A DNA stretch of 64,000 nucleotides from Sapria himalayana (GCA_029783825.1 JAREIK010002254.1:543169-607168); one strand, 5' to 3'. Numbered from the stretch's first letter, positions 24,370 through 36,866 are shown. Notes: a model not told the origin generated them from the letters alone. A program made the numbers and translations.

Positions 24370-26876
24370 AATGGACATATAATGAGGACTAATATTGATG
24401 TGAAATATGATGGAAATAAAAATTTGATTGTACCATTGGAAATACCAGTTGACTGCATGTTTGAACAATTAGGTAATATCATATTTTCAAGCACGCTTAT
24501 TGACAAATAGAATTTCAATTTAGTCCTCAAGTGTAGTATCCTCTAAAAAGTAGAAATAGGTTCCAACATCTTATAATATGGTATGACAGTTCTGTGCAAC
24601 AAATATTTAACATGGTTAATACAACTGCCATTTATATAAATTGAATTATTTGTTGAGGTCATTCAAATACACCAACAAGCAATTCAATCTATTAGTGTTG
24701 CAGAAATTAAGAATGTTGCATAAATTGACTATGGTTGTAGGTCTAGCAGCGATCTAGTACAAGATACTGAAGCATATGGAGATGATGATGCTTACACTTA
24801 TAAAGAAGGTATATATGAATCTGATAAAGATGTTGAAGCTGAATATGATGATCACTTACATGTTCAAGTCGATGGACATGTTTCATTATTCTTGACTACA
24901 AATCAAGTTTTGGAGAATGAGCAAAAGATATTTGTCTCTATGCATGCATTATCTTGTGATGTATCAAATATCACAAATGATGATGAGGAACCTGATGAGT
25001 CGGCTCCTATTCAGCTTCACATACCACTAACACCTTGTTTTGAACATGTTGAAAATATAGATATTGTTATTTCAAGTGGTTGGACTCCATGGGGGCAAGA
25101 AAAAACCAGTTATGTGAGTGTGAATTTTTAGTTAAGTAAGTTTTTAATGCTAAATTCGAATTGCAAGATGCTACAAAGATTTACTCAATTAGAACATACC
25201 AAGAGTTTGTTGTAGTTGCCTCAAAATAATTGATTGTTTTAAGATGTAAGAAGGCTGAAGAAATTCAATGTTAATGGAAACTACGTGACAAGGTTTTGAA
25301 AGATACTAATTTATTTGTGATCAAAAAATAGTAAGGGCCACATACTTGTGTAAATCTGTGTTTAAACCAAGACTATCATCAACTAGACTCAAAGTTAGTT
25401 GCTGCTCATATAGAATCAATAATCAAAGCACAATTTACATTATCTCCTATTGCTATTCAAGCAATCATTATGGAGAAATGGAGATATTAAATTCCATATA
25501 AAAAAAGCTTTGGTTGGGAAGCATAAGGCATTTAGATATTTATTTGATTATTTTTCCCAATCATATATAGATCTCCCACATTTGTTCTTGACCTTAGAAC
25601 AAGCCAATCCAAGATGTGTTGTTATTTAGAAAACTATCTCTCATAGTATGTCAAACAATGAAATATTTCAGTGCATGTTCTGGTCATTCAAGCCATCTAT
25701 TGAAGGGTTCACAAATTGTCATCTTGTACTAAGTATTGATGGAACATATTTGTATGGGAAGTATAAAGGGATGTTGTTGATTGCTATGGGATGTGATGGA
25801 AATAATCAGTTGCTTCCGTTGGCATTTGATATTACAGAATGCGAGAATATTGATAGTTGGGGATAGTTTTTGGCATTTATCATAAATAGAGTAACTCAAT
25901 GGATGAGTATTTATGTTATATCTGACAGACATCCAGGTATTATGGCAGCCATGAGTGATCCTCATCTTTGTTGGGATGCACCATATGTCTATCACAGGAT
26001 ATGAATGCGTCATCTTGCAAAAAAATTTATTACCCACTTCAAAGATAAACTCTTGAAGAATTTGGTCTATAGAGCAGCTGTTGTGACAACACCACAGAAG
26101 ATGAATAGGCATATGGTTACAATTGAGAGAATTAATCCTGAAGCACGATAATGGTTAGAGGTGATCTCTCTTCCGTTATGGGTACTTTCACATGATGGAG
26201 GTCGAAGATATGGAATAAAGACAACTAATATGTCAGAGATATTTAACAATGTTCTTAAAGGGGCTCGTAGCTTACCAATCATTGCATTAGTTCAGTTGAT
26301 ATTTTTTCACTTTGATAGTTACTTTGTTGCAAGAAGGGAACAATGTGCTGATAGATTGACATCCAATGAGCAATTCACATCATATTTTGACACACAGATT
26401 CAATGTAGTATGGTTAAGGCTGGATCAATGGAAATTATTTTTTACGATCACATATAGGACATATTTCACGTAAGGTCCAGGAATGGTCGCATTCATAAAC
26501 GTTACTTAAATGATAAGAAATACACATATGGTAAGACACTAATATATGGATTTCCATGCAGCCATATCATAGTAGCATGTAAGCATCAAAGTGTTGATTT
26601 TTGTTTATTTGTTCAAGGCTACTACACTGTGCAATCCTACTATGACACTTGGACAAGCTTGTTTTATCCCATATTCAATGAAGACGAGTGGCCTCTTTAT
26701 GATGGTCTAATGATCGTAGCTACTGGGTCAATGAAAGGACATGTTAGTGGTCATTCTAAATCAACCCATTTGCATAATGAAATAAATGCTAGAAAGGAAA
26801 GAACCAAGATAAAATGTTGGTTGTGCAAATAAGAGGGTCACAATCGATGATCTTGTAAGAATAGAAATTAAGTTTA
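24370..26876 (+). pseudogene. decayed mudrA (MULE transposase)
   Basis: An N-terminal segment at 24382-24470 reads RTNIDVKYDGNKNLIVPLEI, like the start of plant mudrA proteins. An acidic linker follows (24770-24880, 24892-25131). The MuDR DNA-binding region (25140-25400) is frameshifted and ends near GPHTCVN. The MULE catalytic domain runs in one frame from 25648, with LVLSIDGTYLYGKYKG carrying the first Asp, SDRHPGIMAAM the second, and the HDGGRRYGIKTTNMSE block. A SWIM-type finger remnant (FPCSHIIVACKH, ~26550) and a CCHC knuckle with two stops (26812-26870) close it. One frame holds from 25648 to 26876 but with at least five stops (for example TGG to TAG at 25864-25866). Confidence 0.9.
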
Positions 26877-27289
26877 GTTGTTTGTTTGTAAATAAGACCT
26901 CACTTTTTTTGTTGTTGTTCTATATAAGACTTATGTATTAGAATTTATTTCTTGTAAATGAGGCCCCAAATATTTTGTTGTTATCTTATATCAGACTTAT
27001 TCTATTGAATGAAACTTTCTTATTATACGTGTGTATTTTAAATTATCATTGTGATTAATATTGACAGCCATATTTGACAATTATTATAGATTTGTTATAT
27101 CTTATAGACATGACTAGAAGGTTTCATGATACAAGATAGACACCGATCACATTTTGTAGATATAGAACATGTACATAATTTATTAATTAGCAATTACTAT
27201 TAGTATTTTTAACATATAATTTATATATAATCATTTTTAAATTTAGTTGTTTCATTGCTTAAACAGCTTCAAGAGATTCTCCTCTCTTG

Positions 27290-29176
27290 ACAATAGATGA
27301 GAGCATTCATGACTATGTGGAGGATGGATATTCAAATCCAACCATGCGTGATTATGGCTGGATTTTACTTTATGTAACATTTGGGCCACATTGCGATTGA
27401 TTGGCCACTTATCACCTCACTCATCAATAGATGAAGGCTCGAGACACACATGTTTCTTGTGCCAATAGAGGAGATGATGATTACCTTACAGGACATCACC
27501 ATCCTCCTTGGCCTTCGTATCCATGGCCCAACAGTCACTGGCACATGTGTGTTCAATTTAGCAGTGTTGTACGCTGATTTGCTTGGTGTTATCCCACTTG
27601 TCGATGCTATCAGAGGAGCCACTATCTCCTTGTAGTGGTTATGTATCCAGTTATCCATCTTGCGACATGATGCAAATAAGGTCACATTAGATCGTTGTGC
27701 ACGTGGGTTCATCTTAGTGCTGATCGGATCCTTCTTGTTTGCAGACAAGAAGGGTGTGCATGTTCCCATGTACTTTCTCCAGCTACTGCTAGATTTGACG
27801 AATACTACAATATATAGTTGGGGTGGTGCACTACTAGCACATATATACCACAAGTTGTGCTAAGCCAACTTTGGATCGTAACTGTGCTATTAGTGGTTGT
27901 ATTACACTCATACAGGTATGTAATAACTGGGAATGTGTGTTGTTGTATATGGATGATTTATCATATTTTTTTAACTCAATATAAAAATTTCAATATTTTA
28001 ACCCACTTTCTCATTATTTTGTATACAATTATGGTCTCGGGAGTGATATCAGGTCGGGTGACCCAATTTTGGGCAACCACACACAAAACACCACTTGCTC
28101 ATGCCTTGCATGATGCCGATATTGATTTTGGGGATGATGACCTACCTGAGGCTGTCCACAATAAATTACTAGCTCAATCTCTAGCTGATCCAGAGGTAGA
28201 GCTAGCTTTTCCACTTAGGTGTAGGTGGAGAGTACCTTTGACATTGTCCATAACCCATCAGGTATACTCTTCATATACCGAGATCAGCTAGATGTACAGA
28301 CTCCTGATAATGTAATGTTTATGTAAAATTATATGGTTCTATATTAATTATATTCATATTATTCTAAAATTTATTAATATTAAGTGTTCACATGTAGGTC
28401 TCATAGCAGCCATATGTGGGAGAGTGACTTGATAAGCCACCATATATATGCTTAGCTGATCAAAAGATATAGCGGACGATGTCACCACTCATTTGTATCG
28501 AAATTGTTGAGTGACATCTTTCAGAGAGAGTCATGCGCCAATTTGAGATGCATCAGAAGATACCTCCAACTTTCTCTTACGAGCAACAGTTGCATGTAGT
28601 GGATACACGTGGACGACACTAGTGCTAGTGGGTGACATATCAAGCATCATACATTGCATTATGGGAGACGCGAGCGACTAGGATCATCACTTCACCCCCT
28701 ATGGTGGGTTTAATGGGCTTCCATTATCTATACATGCAATGGTATCATCATAATACACAATATTTGATGACACCACGGCTTCATATGAATGATATGAGGT
28801 TTCATACTACAATCGGTAGTATGGATCTTTTGGTAAGTTAGAGTCATGTATTTCTAAAATATTTTACCTAATATTTGAATTTTTGATTATGTAATTATAA
28901 TTCTTTCTTTAGTTTACTTGGATTGCCACTATGGCTAACATAGGCATTCGCTCTCGTGTTAATACCCCTGGTACTTTATGCGACAAACATCATATTGCCC
29001 GATCGGTGTTACACAAGATTGGTGAAGACCATCATATCACCGAGTACATCGAGAAGACTTTGACATCACATAAATCATTTATTAGACATCTGGTGTCGTC
29101 AACACCATCATGTATGCATCCCATTCGAGGTAGAGGAAGAGGGAGAGCGAGAGATGATCGTCGAGGTCGTGCTTGA
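27290..29176 (+). pseudogene. decayed plant mobile domain (PMD, MAIN-like) gene in the MULE
   Basis: 27290-27860 translates with frame changes to the PMD signature: ETHMFLVPIEEMMITLQD, ILLGLRIHGPTVTG, LYADLLGVIP, then GFILVLIGSFLFADKKG and YSWGGALLAHIYHKLC. This is the order seen in aminotransferase-like plant mobile domain proteins (T-F-H-L-P-x-G-E-x-x-x-T-L-x-D, then L-LG-L, then YSWGSA-LA-LYR-LC). A C-terminal part follows at about 28150-28860 (CRWRVPL; TYQASYIALWE). An RGRGRGRAR-rich tail lies at 29120-29176. Stops and shifts make it a pseudogene. PMD genes are known both as host genes (MAIN, MAIL1) and as passengers of plant TEs. Function here: none inferred. Confidence 0.8.
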
Positions 29177-29833
29177 GATGGTGAGTCAGGTCATAATCTA
29201 GACAGTAAGATTGATCTTGGTACACATGAGATGACTATGCCTACTTCTTACCCCTCATCCAAGATGTTTATACCCACACACACCTGCACATCACCTTCCA
29301 TACCCACTCACATTGGCACATCATCTACTCTACCCCCACATTGATACAATTCCTTTGAAAGTGCTTATTCCTTCTAATTATCCAAGAAATTCCTGAACAC
29401 AATTCTTGATGAAGTCGGGTTAAATTTATCTTATTCACGTCTTTTTAATAAATATGTTTATCTATTTTTTGACGCACGTGATGTTTTGTGTGTTTTGATT
29501 GAAACAGAACGATTGTTCATACATGAGATCAGATTGCGAGAGCACTTGTTGTGGACTATGCACAGAAAAAGGCTAGTGGCACCAACAACTCTTTTTTTGG
29601 GACATAGGAGAAGATTGTTAGTTTTGTATGGTAGATATGATTTTAAGTTTAGCAAGCTAATGTATTTGTTGGATGATTAGAACTCAGGGTGTGTGTTTTA
29701 GCATGAGATGATGTTTTAATTTATTTTGTAATTTTTTCAGTTGGATACTACATAATTTTTTGCACTTATGTGGATGCTTAGAATAATGATGAAAATTTAT
29801 ATATATAATGTAAATGTTGAATTTTTTGTTGCT

Positions 29834-30306
29834 GTAGGGTCTAGTGGAGAGGACATTCTGGTGGAACAAATTGCTAAAGAAACGAGGAGGTTAGGAGAAA
29901 ATAGAGAACAGAAAAACTAGAGAATTGATCATTCAATAGCCGGTGTTGAGAATGACGGTTATTGGTTTAATAAAATAGTCGTCGTTCCCAATACCGACAT
30001 ATGAAAATTTTTAAAATTAAAATTCTGACATTGAGAATGATATCTATTAGTTTAATTAAATAACCATCATTCCCAATACCATGATTTGAAAATTTTTAAA
30101 ATTCAATAGCCGACATTCACAAAGCTGATCTCTGATTTTTAAAAGTTAATAGTGTGACAATTACCGCCATTCACAACGACGGTCATTACCACATTGTATC
30201 TAGGTGTACTAGTTTGAGCATTTTTTTTGAAACTAAGATTAAATTTTGTATTTTTTATTTTAAATGTATTGTTTAAGTCCAGAACTCTATTTTTTTTTTC
30301 TCAAAC
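29834..30306 (-). repeat. MULE terminal inverted repeat, right
   Basis: Inverse of 22261-22768. It ends 41 bp before the first long upstream ATG, and 128 bp before the chosen start, of the amino acid transporter gene. Confidence 0.85.
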
Positions 30307-30315
30307 AATAAACTG
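30307..30315. repeat. probable 9-bp MULE target duplication, right (imperfect)
   Basis: AATAAACTG, 6 of 9 matching TGTAGACTG at 22252-22260. Confidence 0.45.
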
Positions 30316-30434
30316 TGATTATTTTAGGCTGTGGCAGTTAATGACGTATGCGACTTAACACCCCTGTTTGTACAACTGTCCAACTTCAACTTCTTCGTTC
30401 CTGCAACCTCGGGTCTGAAACCAACGCCAATGAA

Positions 30435-32271
30435 ATGGCAGATGAATTCGAGACGTATGCGGTTCCTTTCCTGAAATCCTCCTGTGCTTCAGGAACTGCT
30501 TCCACAATTCAAACCCTAGGGAATATAATCGTTTCGATTGTTGGAACGGGTATTTTGAGCCTCCCCTTCGCTTTTCGAATCTCTGGCTGGCTTTCTGGCT
30601 TAATCGGTGTGATCGTGGCCAGCATCTTGACCTGCTATTGCATGCTTCTCCTCGTGAGTCTGTTCTTCCGTCTTCTTGTCTATCCGATTCTGTTGTTTAT
30701 TTGATATTGAATTTTTGATATATTTGAGCACTGAATCGGATAGGCACAGACTAACTTTCCCTCTTCCTGATAAAAGTACTTTACCACACTAATACTGGAT
30801 TTGGAGCTCGACAGAATCAATAGCACTACAGAGAGGATTGCTATCATTTTCTGCACGAATGTGCTTTCGTTGGTTTGTTTTGCTATGATAAGACCGGATC
30901 ATGAACTATTTATTGATGAAACTAATGGACTTTGTTTTTAAGAAGTTGATTGAATAAGTTGTGTTGTGCTCATTTGGTAAAACGTTTTAGGTATGGATGT
31001 ACATGTGTGTGTGTGTGTCTATAGTATGCGATTATTAAACGTGGACGAGGCTTAGATTTTAGTGGGAGTTGCTATTAATGCATTCCTTCTTTCATTGTTC
31101 TTCTCAGGTTGAGTGCAGAGATAAGCTAGCATCACAAGACTCGACGTCTGAAACTAAAACATATGGCGATCTGGGATACAAATGCATGGGTAACAAAGGC
31201 CGATGCATAACTGAATCTCTTGTTTTCATATCCCAGTGTGGAGGATCCGTAGCATACCTCGTCTTCATCGGGCAAACCGTTGCATCCATATTCAGAAAAA
31301 ACGAGTCTTCTTCCACAGTTTTCATATTCTTGTTGTTAGTTCCGTTAGAAATCTTGCTTTCATGGATTGGCCCATTATCTTCTCTAGCACCATGCAGTAT
31401 TTTCGCTGATATTTGCAATTTTCTCGCAATGCTAATCGTGCTGAAAGAAGACATGGAAAGCGTTCGGAGTGGTGAATTTAAGTTCGGAGACAGAAAAGCA
31501 ATATCATCCGACATCGAAGCATTGCCATTTGCTGCTGGCATGGCCGTTTTCTGTTTTGAAGGTTTCGGCATGACACTGGCATTGGAGGCATCCATGAGGG
31601 AGAGACAGAGGTTCCCTGTCTTACTTACCCACGCATTCATCGGCATTACCTTGTTCTATATTCTCTTTGGCTTTTCTGGTTACCTTGCTTATGGAGATCA
31701 AACTAAAGATATCATAACTCTCAGCCTTCCCCGAAATTTGTCAACCGTCTGTGTTCAGGTACATACCCACGCATACAGAGATTGAGAGAGAACGAGAGAG
31801 ACAAACGCACATAAACTTGGAATTTTTTTTTGGTACAATTAAGATTGATCTTCTTCACAGATTGGGTTGTGTTTGGGATTAATGTTCACTTTTCCCGTCA
31901 TGGTGCGTCCGGTTAACGAGATAATGGAAGGGAACATGAAGACGAAGCAATGGGTTAAAAACGTCTATTTTGACAGCAACGATAACTTGACTCGGATAGG
32001 CAAGTGCAGCGTTTATGCAAGCCGTTCCATTCTTATTGTTGCTCTGGCGGTCCTGGCATCGTTCGTGCCGAGCTTCGGCGTCTTCGTTTCCTTGGTGGGC
32101 GGCACGGTATGTGCCTTCATTTCCTTTGTTTTGCCCTCCACTTTCCACCTCATCTTGCTCGGTTCTTCTTTACCTTATTGGCATATAGGGCTCGATTGTT
32201 TTGTATTGATTTTTGGTTTGATTTTTGCTGCACATGCTACTTACAGCACCATTTTTGTTGGATCAAGTTAA
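30435..32271 (+). CDS. vacuolar-type amino acid transporter, AVT3-like (AAAP family)
   Basis: Three exons with GT-AG introns, all phase 0: 30435-30653, 31108-31758 and 31861-32271, giving 426 residues, the usual AVT3 length. Exon 1 carries IQTLGNIIVSIVGTGILSLPFAF, the family's first membrane helix with its G-x-G-x-L-x-L-P motif. Exon 2 has TYGDLGYKCMGNKGR, SQCGGSVAYLVFIGQT, DIEALPFAAGMAVFCFEGFGM and GYLAYGD, all standard AAAP blocks. Exon 3 has FTFPVMVRP and the last helices. About ten to eleven membrane segments are expected. The family exports neutral amino acids from the vacuole or across other membranes; the substrate here is not predictable. The start was chosen at MADEFETY (good context GAAATGG). 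An in-frame ATG at 30348 would add 29 residues, and a 5-codon upstream frame (30341-30358) overlaps it. All splice sites and frames look intact. Confidence 0.93.
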
Positions 32272-32331
32272 TATTTTGCTAGCTTTCTGATTTAATGTTC
32301 TCTCTCTATTTCTATATCTCTAGATGCCTAC

Positions 32332-32342
32332 GCTCCCTCCCT

Positions 32343-32385
<43 letters not shown>

Positions 32386-33340
32386 CCCCCTCCCTCCCTC
32401 TCTCTGTCTCTCTCTCCCCCCCCTCCCCCCCTCTCTCCCTCTACCTCTCCCTCTCTCCCTCCCTCCCTCCCTCCCTCTCTCTCCCCCTCCCCCCTCTACC
32501 CCCTCCTCTCTCTATCTCTTTCCCCCCTCCTCTCTCTATCTCTTTCCCCCCTCCCCCCCTCTATCCCCCTCCTTTCTCTTTCTTCCCCCCCCTCCTTTCT
32601 CTTTCTTCCCCCCCCCCTCCTTTCTCTTTCATTCCCCCTCCCCCTCCCTCCCCCTGTCCCCCCTCCCTCACTTTCCCCCTCTACATCTCTCTTTCTCCCC
32701 CTCTCCATCTCTCCCTCTCTCCCTCTCTCCTTCTCTCCATCTCTCTTCCCCACCCTCTCCCTCCCTCCGTCTCCCTCTCCCTCACTTCCTCTATCTCTCT
32801 CTCTCTCCCCCTCTTCCTCTCCCTCCCCCTTTCCCTCCCCCCCTCCCTCTCCCGCTCTCCCTCACCAGCTCTCCCTCACCCGCTCTCTCTCTCCCTCTCC
32901 CTCACCCTCACCCTCTCTCCCTCACCCTCTCTCCCTCACCCTCACCCTCTCTCCCTCTCCCTCACCCTCTCTCCCTCTCTCTCCCTCTTCCTCTCTCTCC
33001 CTCACCCTCTCCCTCTCCCTCTCTCTCCCTCTCCCTCTCCCTTTCTCTCCCTCTCCCTCTCCCTCTCCCTTTCTCTCCCTCTCCCTCTCTCCCTCCCCCT
33101 CTCCCTCTTCTCCCCCTCTCCCTCTCTTCTCCTCCCTCTCCCTCTCTTCTCCTCCCTCTCCCTCTCTCTCCACCCCTCTCCTCTCTCACCCCCTCTCCCT
33201 CCCTCCCTCTCTCCCTCCTCTCTCTCTCTCCCCCTTCCCCCCGTCACCCCCCCTCTCTCTTCCTCCCTTCTCTCCCTCTCCTTTCACCCCCCCCCCTCTT
33301 CCTCCCTTCTCTCCCTCTCCTTTCACCCCCCTCTCTCTCT
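32332..33340. repeat. ~1-kb pure C/T tract (CTC, CCCT, CCCCT units)
   Basis: Almost no purine on the + strand for about 1 kb. It starts ~60 bp after the stop codon of the amino acid transporter gene, so it probably lies in or just past its 3' UTR. Long Ser/Pro/Leu reading frames through it are artefacts of composition. Confidence 0.95.
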
Positions 33341-33968
33341 AGTTGACAAAATAAGCTCCATCAACTAGTTGACAGAGTTGCGTGAGCTCATTGTCGTTGA
33401 CAGGAGCTCAGCGAGGTCGTTTACAGTGCGAGCTAGCGCAGCTCCTTAAACTAGTTGCACCAGCGTTTTCCAAAAATTAGCAATGACAGTTTGTTCAAAG
33501 AATGAGCTCGAGCAGCGAAAACTTGTTCCACCAGAAATTCGTGATAGCTCCTTCCAACAATTAGTTTGGATCGCTCACTTGATGAATGAGCTGTTGTTAT
33601 AGCTCGTCTGAGCTTTTTATAACTTTTTATGGAACTAAAACTTATATATTTTAATGTACTGAAACATTTTTCACCCTTCAGTAAAAATGAATAAACTTTT
33701 GTAGTTGTATCATTAATTAAGAATAAAAATGCGCAATTGTGTATAATTTGTTAAAAGAACATTAAAATATTTTATGATCAATTTAATTAAAATGTCTCGT
33801 ATTTAATTTTTTTAAATGAAAATTTATATAAGTGAATTCAAAATAAAATATTTATAATAAAATCTAAAAATGCCTTTATTTTAAAAAAATTATTTTTCAA
33901 AAAATTATTTTTTTAAAAAAATTAACATTAACTGTATTTTCGAAATCACTTCATGTAATAATTAATAA

Positions 33969-34018
<50 letters not shown>

Positions 34019-35743
34019 ATATATATATGGTATATATTAAAAATAATTGATATGTATATATAGATTAAAATGTTATATATATGTAATGAGATGTATGTGT
34101 TAATATATAGATATTATTATTTATATATTATATGCGTATATATATAGTTATATGTTAGTATATATAATATGGATAATTGTGATTTGTTGTACTATATACA
34201 AAATATTTGTGTTTTAGGTACTAAAATTTTCATAATTAAAAAATAGTATCAGATTTTTAAATAATTAAGTTTTTTGCACTACAATGTTTATAATTAAAAA
34301 ATATATTAAATTCTAAAATAATTAAGTTTTGTCTTCTAAAATTTAGAAAAAAATAAAATATAATTTAATTATGTATTTTCATATATTTATGTATATTTAT
34401 ATACGTGCTTCTATAAATTTTTTATTTATATATAAGTATTTCAATTTGCTTGATACTTGATGATATATGTTTAACTGAATGGATTGCTCAGTTTTGGCTA
34501 ATAGATGGCATGGTTTTGAATCTCATGCTGCCCTTGTGACAAGATTAAGTACTCATTATTTTCACGGTCGATTAACCAAATAATCAAATTATATTTTATT
34601 TTTTTTCTAAATTTTGAAGGGAAAAATCAAGTTAATGAATTTTAGTGCATAAAACTTAATTATTTTAGAATATGATGTATTTTTTTTTCTTATGAAAAGT
34701 TTGATTCATGAAAATATAAATATTTTGTATTTGTTGTACCAAAACATAAATTGACATATAAAATATATATTAAAAATTATATCTACACATGTAATGATAT
34801 CTATTAGAAATAATATCTATATGTACTAAATATGTTATATATATGTATATACTGTTATAAGTTAATATATATAATATATATTAAAAACTATATCTATACA
34901 TGTAACAATATTAAATAAAAGCAATATCTATATATGAAATGAAATATGTTATATATATATATATATATAGTTTTAAAAACTATATCTATACATGTAATGA
35001 TATCTATTAAATATAATATCTATTTATGTAATGAATATGTTATATATATGTTTATATATTTATGTCCTTATTTATCTATTTATATGTTATTCGCCAACAC
35101 TTTCTAGATGGTGCATGTAATCATTTTGGTTTTGTGATTTTATGCTTGGAAGTCACTAGTTTGGATCTCAACGGCATCAATTAAATAAAAATCACGATAT
35201 TCAAAAATTCTAAATTTTTTAAATTAATTATTGGTATAAAAATTGGATTTCTGTTTTTTAGTATATCAAAATATCTTTTTTTAAATGTTTTCAGTCCAAT
35301 TTTTTTAAATGTTTAAAATAAATATTTTTTTTTAATTATTTTGTGTTTGATGCTCTAAAAGACTAAAACATAAATCTTTCAAGTCTCAATATTTTGGGCT
35401 TGGGGCCTCTTTATGTAATAAAAAAAATCAAGTACATTTGTTTTTTAATTAAATTTATCAATTCATAGTTAATGATATTAAATATACTAATTATTAGAAA
35501 TTTCTTAAAAAAATTAAAATTAAAAAAAATGTGTGTAATAGCTATTTTAGAATGAATATAAAACAATATTATAAGTAAATATAAATAATTTTTATCACTC
35601 AAAAAATATAAGTGAAATTATTCTAGAAAACATGTTAAATTATATGTTTTTATTTGGAAAATTAGTCTAAAATAATTATTTTTGAAGCACCCAAAAATTA
35701 TATTTTCATAAATTATAAACAAGACAAATAAATTTTAAGTTAT
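33341..35743. other. AT-rich intergenic stretch, no gene
   Basis: 33341-33600 is a more GC-balanced segment with repeated GAGCTC/GTTGACA words of unknown origin. The rest is AT-rich, with a TA run at 33973-34010 and scattered TATATG repeats to 35060. Nothing coding was recognised. Confidence 0.55.
33973..34010. repeat. (AT)n microsatellite
   Basis: Uninterrupted AT run of 38 bp, followed by imperfect TATG/TA repeats. Confidence 0.95.
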
Positions 35744-35751
35744 TATGGAAT

Positions 35752-36203
35752 TAGAGGAGTCAACCAGGCCGAGCAGGCCCAGCCCGACACGAGGCACGAC
35801 ACTGTTCGGCCGTGCCTGGCCTAGCCCAGCCCTGCATGGAAATTTTTCGTGCATGGGCTCGTGTCGTGCCCAACCACGGCATGATCATGCCGTATCGTGC
35901 CGAGGCCAACCGGGCCTCGTGCCGTACCTGGCCCAGCATGGTACCGTGCCAAAATCAAAAATTTTTTAAAATTAGGGTTGCGGGGGCACTGAAATCCTAA
36001 TTTTTTTTTTAATTTAGGGTTCGGCCCGACCGGGCCGAACCCGGTGGATCGTGCCACGGGCCCGTGCCGGGTTGAACTCCACAAAACAATGCCGGACCAG
36101 GCACGGTACAGTAACCGTGCCGTGCCTGGCCCGGCACGAAAGCACAGTTGGGCCTGAAAATAATGGGCTGGCCTGGCCCGACACGTCCCGTTTGACACCT
36201 CTA
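35752..36203. mobile_element. non-autonomous hAT derivative (452 bp)
   Basis: Starts TAGAGGAGTCAA and ends TTGACACCTCTA, the same termini as the 3.4-3.7-kb hAT copies. The flanks are TATGGAAT (35744-35751) and TATGCAAT (36204-36211), an 8-bp duplication with one mismatch. The interior is entirely GC-rich subterminal-type sequence (GGCACG, CGGGCC words), with no transposase. It lies ~660 bp upstream of the start codon of the AMP1-like gene. Short reading frames inside are compositional. Confidence 0.9.
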
Positions 36204-36232
36204 TATGCAATATGTATTGTAATGACTTTTAT

Positions 36233-36236
<4 letters not shown>

Positions 36237-36281
<45 letters not shown>

Positions 36282-36396
36282 TGCATGCATGTCTGTCAGT
36301 GTTAGTCTGTCTGTCAATCAGTCAGTCTGTTTGTATGTCTGTCTATATGTCTATCTTTCTGTATGTCTGTATGTATGTCAGTCTGCCTGCCTGCCT
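36237..36396. repeat. (AT)n followed by degenerate TGTC / TGTATG microsatellite
   Basis: AT run 36237-36278, then GCATGCATGCATG and CTGTCTGT-like tetranucleotide repeats to a CTGC run near 36396. It begins ~25 bp after the hAT derivative's flanking duplication. Confidence 0.9.
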
Positions 36397-36866
36397 GAAT
36401 TTAAAAGTCTCCCAAATTTTTATATTGAGAAAAAAGTGTATTAGAAAAAATAATTATATTTTAGTGTATTGAACATAATTAATATCAAAATGCTTAACCC
36501 CTATCACACGTTATCTAACAAATTATCACATTACATTTATGTTTAAAAAAATAGGGCATTTGTGTTTTAGTGCATCAAAAATAAAATCTTTTTTTTATAA
36601 AATAATTTAAAAAAATTAAAATAATGATATTTTGGTGCCCTGAAAATAGGAAACCCGATTTTCTGCTTAAATGATGCATAATTTATAAAAATAAATATTA
36701 TTACTTTTTGTAATTTTTTTCTAATTTATTTTAAAAATAATTAAATAAAATAAATAAAAAAAAACAGTAATGGAGGAAGTGGGACTGTAGGAGCTGGAGC
36801 TGGAGCTGTCGTCGTGGACCCCTTTTCCATGCCCGAAGGCAATGGTTGTAGCTGGGGACGTCTCAA
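36397..36866 (+). promoter_or_regulatory. proximal upstream region of the AMP1-like gene
   Basis: AT-rich until about 36770, then a GC-richer leader with GGAGCT triplication (36788-36810) immediately before the start codon at 36867. No individual element is assigned. The region is promoter and leader by position only. Confidence 0.4.

Larger units (their letters stand above)
22261..30306 (+). mobile_element. Mutator-like element (MULE), ~8.0 kb, with long TIRs
   Basis: The left ~500 bp (22261 to about 22768) and right ~470 bp (about 29834 to 30306) are clear, diverged inverted copies of each other. Shared landmarks from the ends inward: CAAACTAGT, the ATTGAATTTTAAAAATTTT segment, TTAATTAAAC, TTCTCAA..GCTATTGAATGAT and finally TCCTCTCCACTAGACCC. 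Between them are a decayed mudrA transposase and a decayed plant mobile domain gene, both reading left to right. Long TIRs, a mudrA gene and a ~9-bp flanking duplication define a MULE. The exact outermost base is uncertain by a few bases because the last ~15 bp are A/T-rich and diverged. Confidence 0.88.

Noticed and set aside
24892..29176. Intact MULE-encoded proteins
   Set aside because: The mudrA frame has at least five stops after 25648, plus frameshifts before it; the mobile-domain gene also changes frame several times. Annotated as pseudogenes.
31104..31646. 180-codon frame, - strand
   Set aside because: Shadow of exon 2 of the amino acid transporter gene.
32295..33368. 357- and 340-codon Ser/Pro/Leu frames, + strand
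   Set aside because: Product of the ~1-kb C/T tract; open in several frames on both strands.
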